From assembly GCA_012519925.1 (NCBI GenBank), contig JAAYPF010000222.1, positions 1-35,147 on the forward strand: 35,147 nt of DNA, given 5' to 3'. Of this stretch, positions 34,895 through 35,147 are shown piece after piece. Origin of the DNA: Clostridiaceae bacterium (GTDB taxonomy: Bacteria; Bacillota; Clostridia; Acetivibrionales; Acetivibrionaceae). Made by a program: the position numbers and the translations under genes. The notes beneath the pieces were generated by a model. The model made no database searches. It was not told the origin of the DNA and was given only the letters and a program-made list of their open reading frames with translations. How positions within the stretch are numbered: position 1 is the first letter of the stretch; each line of letters starts with the position of its first letter.

Positions 34895-35068
34895 ATGTAT
34901 TTTGAAACCTTGACGCAACTTATAACTTTTGTTGAAGGGATTGATATTAATCCTTTAGAACAATTGATGCTTCTAGTAGGTGATGAATCTTCGGAAAGTG
35001 TTCCTGAAGTGACTAATTATTTAACTCAACTTTCCCACTGTAAATTTGTCAGCTTAGCCTTGAAATAA
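34895..35068 (+). CDS. Hypothetical 57-residue protein
   Basis: I do not recognise this short protein (MYFETLTQLITFVEG..., ending SHCKFVSLALK). It has a strong ribosome binding site, AGGAGG at 34880-34886, and ATG at 34895 eight bases on. The frame runs back to 34862, but the binding site fixes the later start. Its 3' end overlaps a plausible minus-strand frame by about 40 bases, so only one of the two may be real. Confidence 0.45.
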   Translation: MYFETLTQLITFVEGIDINPLEQLMLLVGDESSESVPEVTNYLTQLSHCKFVSLALK

Positions 35069-35147
35069 GCGGGCAGGGATACAATGAAATACTCCAAAAG
35101 CTCATTAATCTGCTCCTTAGTAAGCGAGAGTTTTTCTACTAATGCAG
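35026..35147 (-). CDS. Possible C-terminal end of a gene running off the right edge
   Basis: On the minus strand, 39 codons from the edge to TGA at 35026-35028 are open and read LVEKLSLTKEQINELLEYF then SLPAYFKAKLTNLQWES, a plausible helical C-terminus. The sequence beyond 35069 is pyrimidine-rich on plus, which favours minus-strand coding. No domain is identifiable. It overlaps the small plus-strand gene. Confidence 0.35.
   Translation of the reverse strand, partial: ALVEKLSLTKEQINELLEYFIVSLPAYFKAKLTNLQWES

Noticed and set aside
1-35147. CRISPR arrays, tRNA or rRNA genes, phage or intact IS elements
   Set aside because: No regularly spaced repeats, cloverleaf genes, or transposase or integrase frames were found on either strand.

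Overview
The window looks like chromosomal DNA of a low-GC, endospore-forming clostridium, probably related to the cellulolytic Ruminiclostridium/Acetivibrio group. This rests on the AT-rich sequence, strong AGGAGG-type ribosome binding sites, U-tailed hairpin terminators, and the presence of a CotH-family protein, a two-repeat DUF4397 protein, a Spo0E-like small protein and clostridial redox enzymes. No genus was confirmed by a search. I see no tRNA, rRNA, CRISPR array, phage or intact insertion sequence.
Layout. 1-5.2 kb: a DUF805 membrane protein, a secreted CotH-type protein, a remarkable ~220-base multi-hairpin element between two converging genes, a DUF4397 protein on the minus strand, and a gene-poor 1.1 kb stretch with a decayed leucine-rich-repeat fragment. 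5.2-11 kb: two large c-di-GMP proteins, one REC-PAS-PAS with a degenerate GGDEF and an intact EAL, the other a membrane-anchored GAF-GGDEF-EAL with both output domains intact. 11.2-17.9 kb: sulfur assimilation, with a PLP enzyme of the cystathionine family followed by a separate operon for siroheme sulfite reductase, 4Fe-4S APS reductase, and the CysD and CysN subunits of ATP sulfurylase. CysN carries a C-terminal APS-kinase-like domain that has lost its P-loop. 18.1-23.7 kb: an orphan membrane histidine kinase (minus strand), a CHK-type phosphotransferase, ferritin, a small unknown protein, and a membrane polyferredoxin with two FMN-binding domains.
23.9-30.4 kb: a tightly packed six-gene set (FAD oxidoreductase, GT2, SDR, TIM-barrel isomerase, GT2, GT39-like membrane protein) that most likely makes or transfers a lipid-linked surface sugar. 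30.8-33.8 kb: a three-gene redox module (GlpA-like FAD/[2Fe-2S] dehydrogenase, NAD/FAD oxidoreductase, DUF1667 Cys protein) resembling an anaerobic glycerol-3-phosphate dehydrogenase. 33.9-35.1 kb: small genes, including a Spo0E-like 56-residue protein, a truncated four-helix-bundle gene, and two overlapping reading frames at the window edge.
The sulfur genes form one pathway: sulfate to APS (CysDN), APS to sulfite (CysH), sulfite to sulfide (sulfite reductase), then probable incorporation into cysteine or homocysteine by the PLP enzyme. The best candidates for something undescribed are the tetraloop-bearing multi-branched element at 3107-3325, the decayed kinase domain on CysN, the unusual leader of the sulfite reductase operon, and the surface-sugar cluster with its cysteine-rich oxidoreductase.
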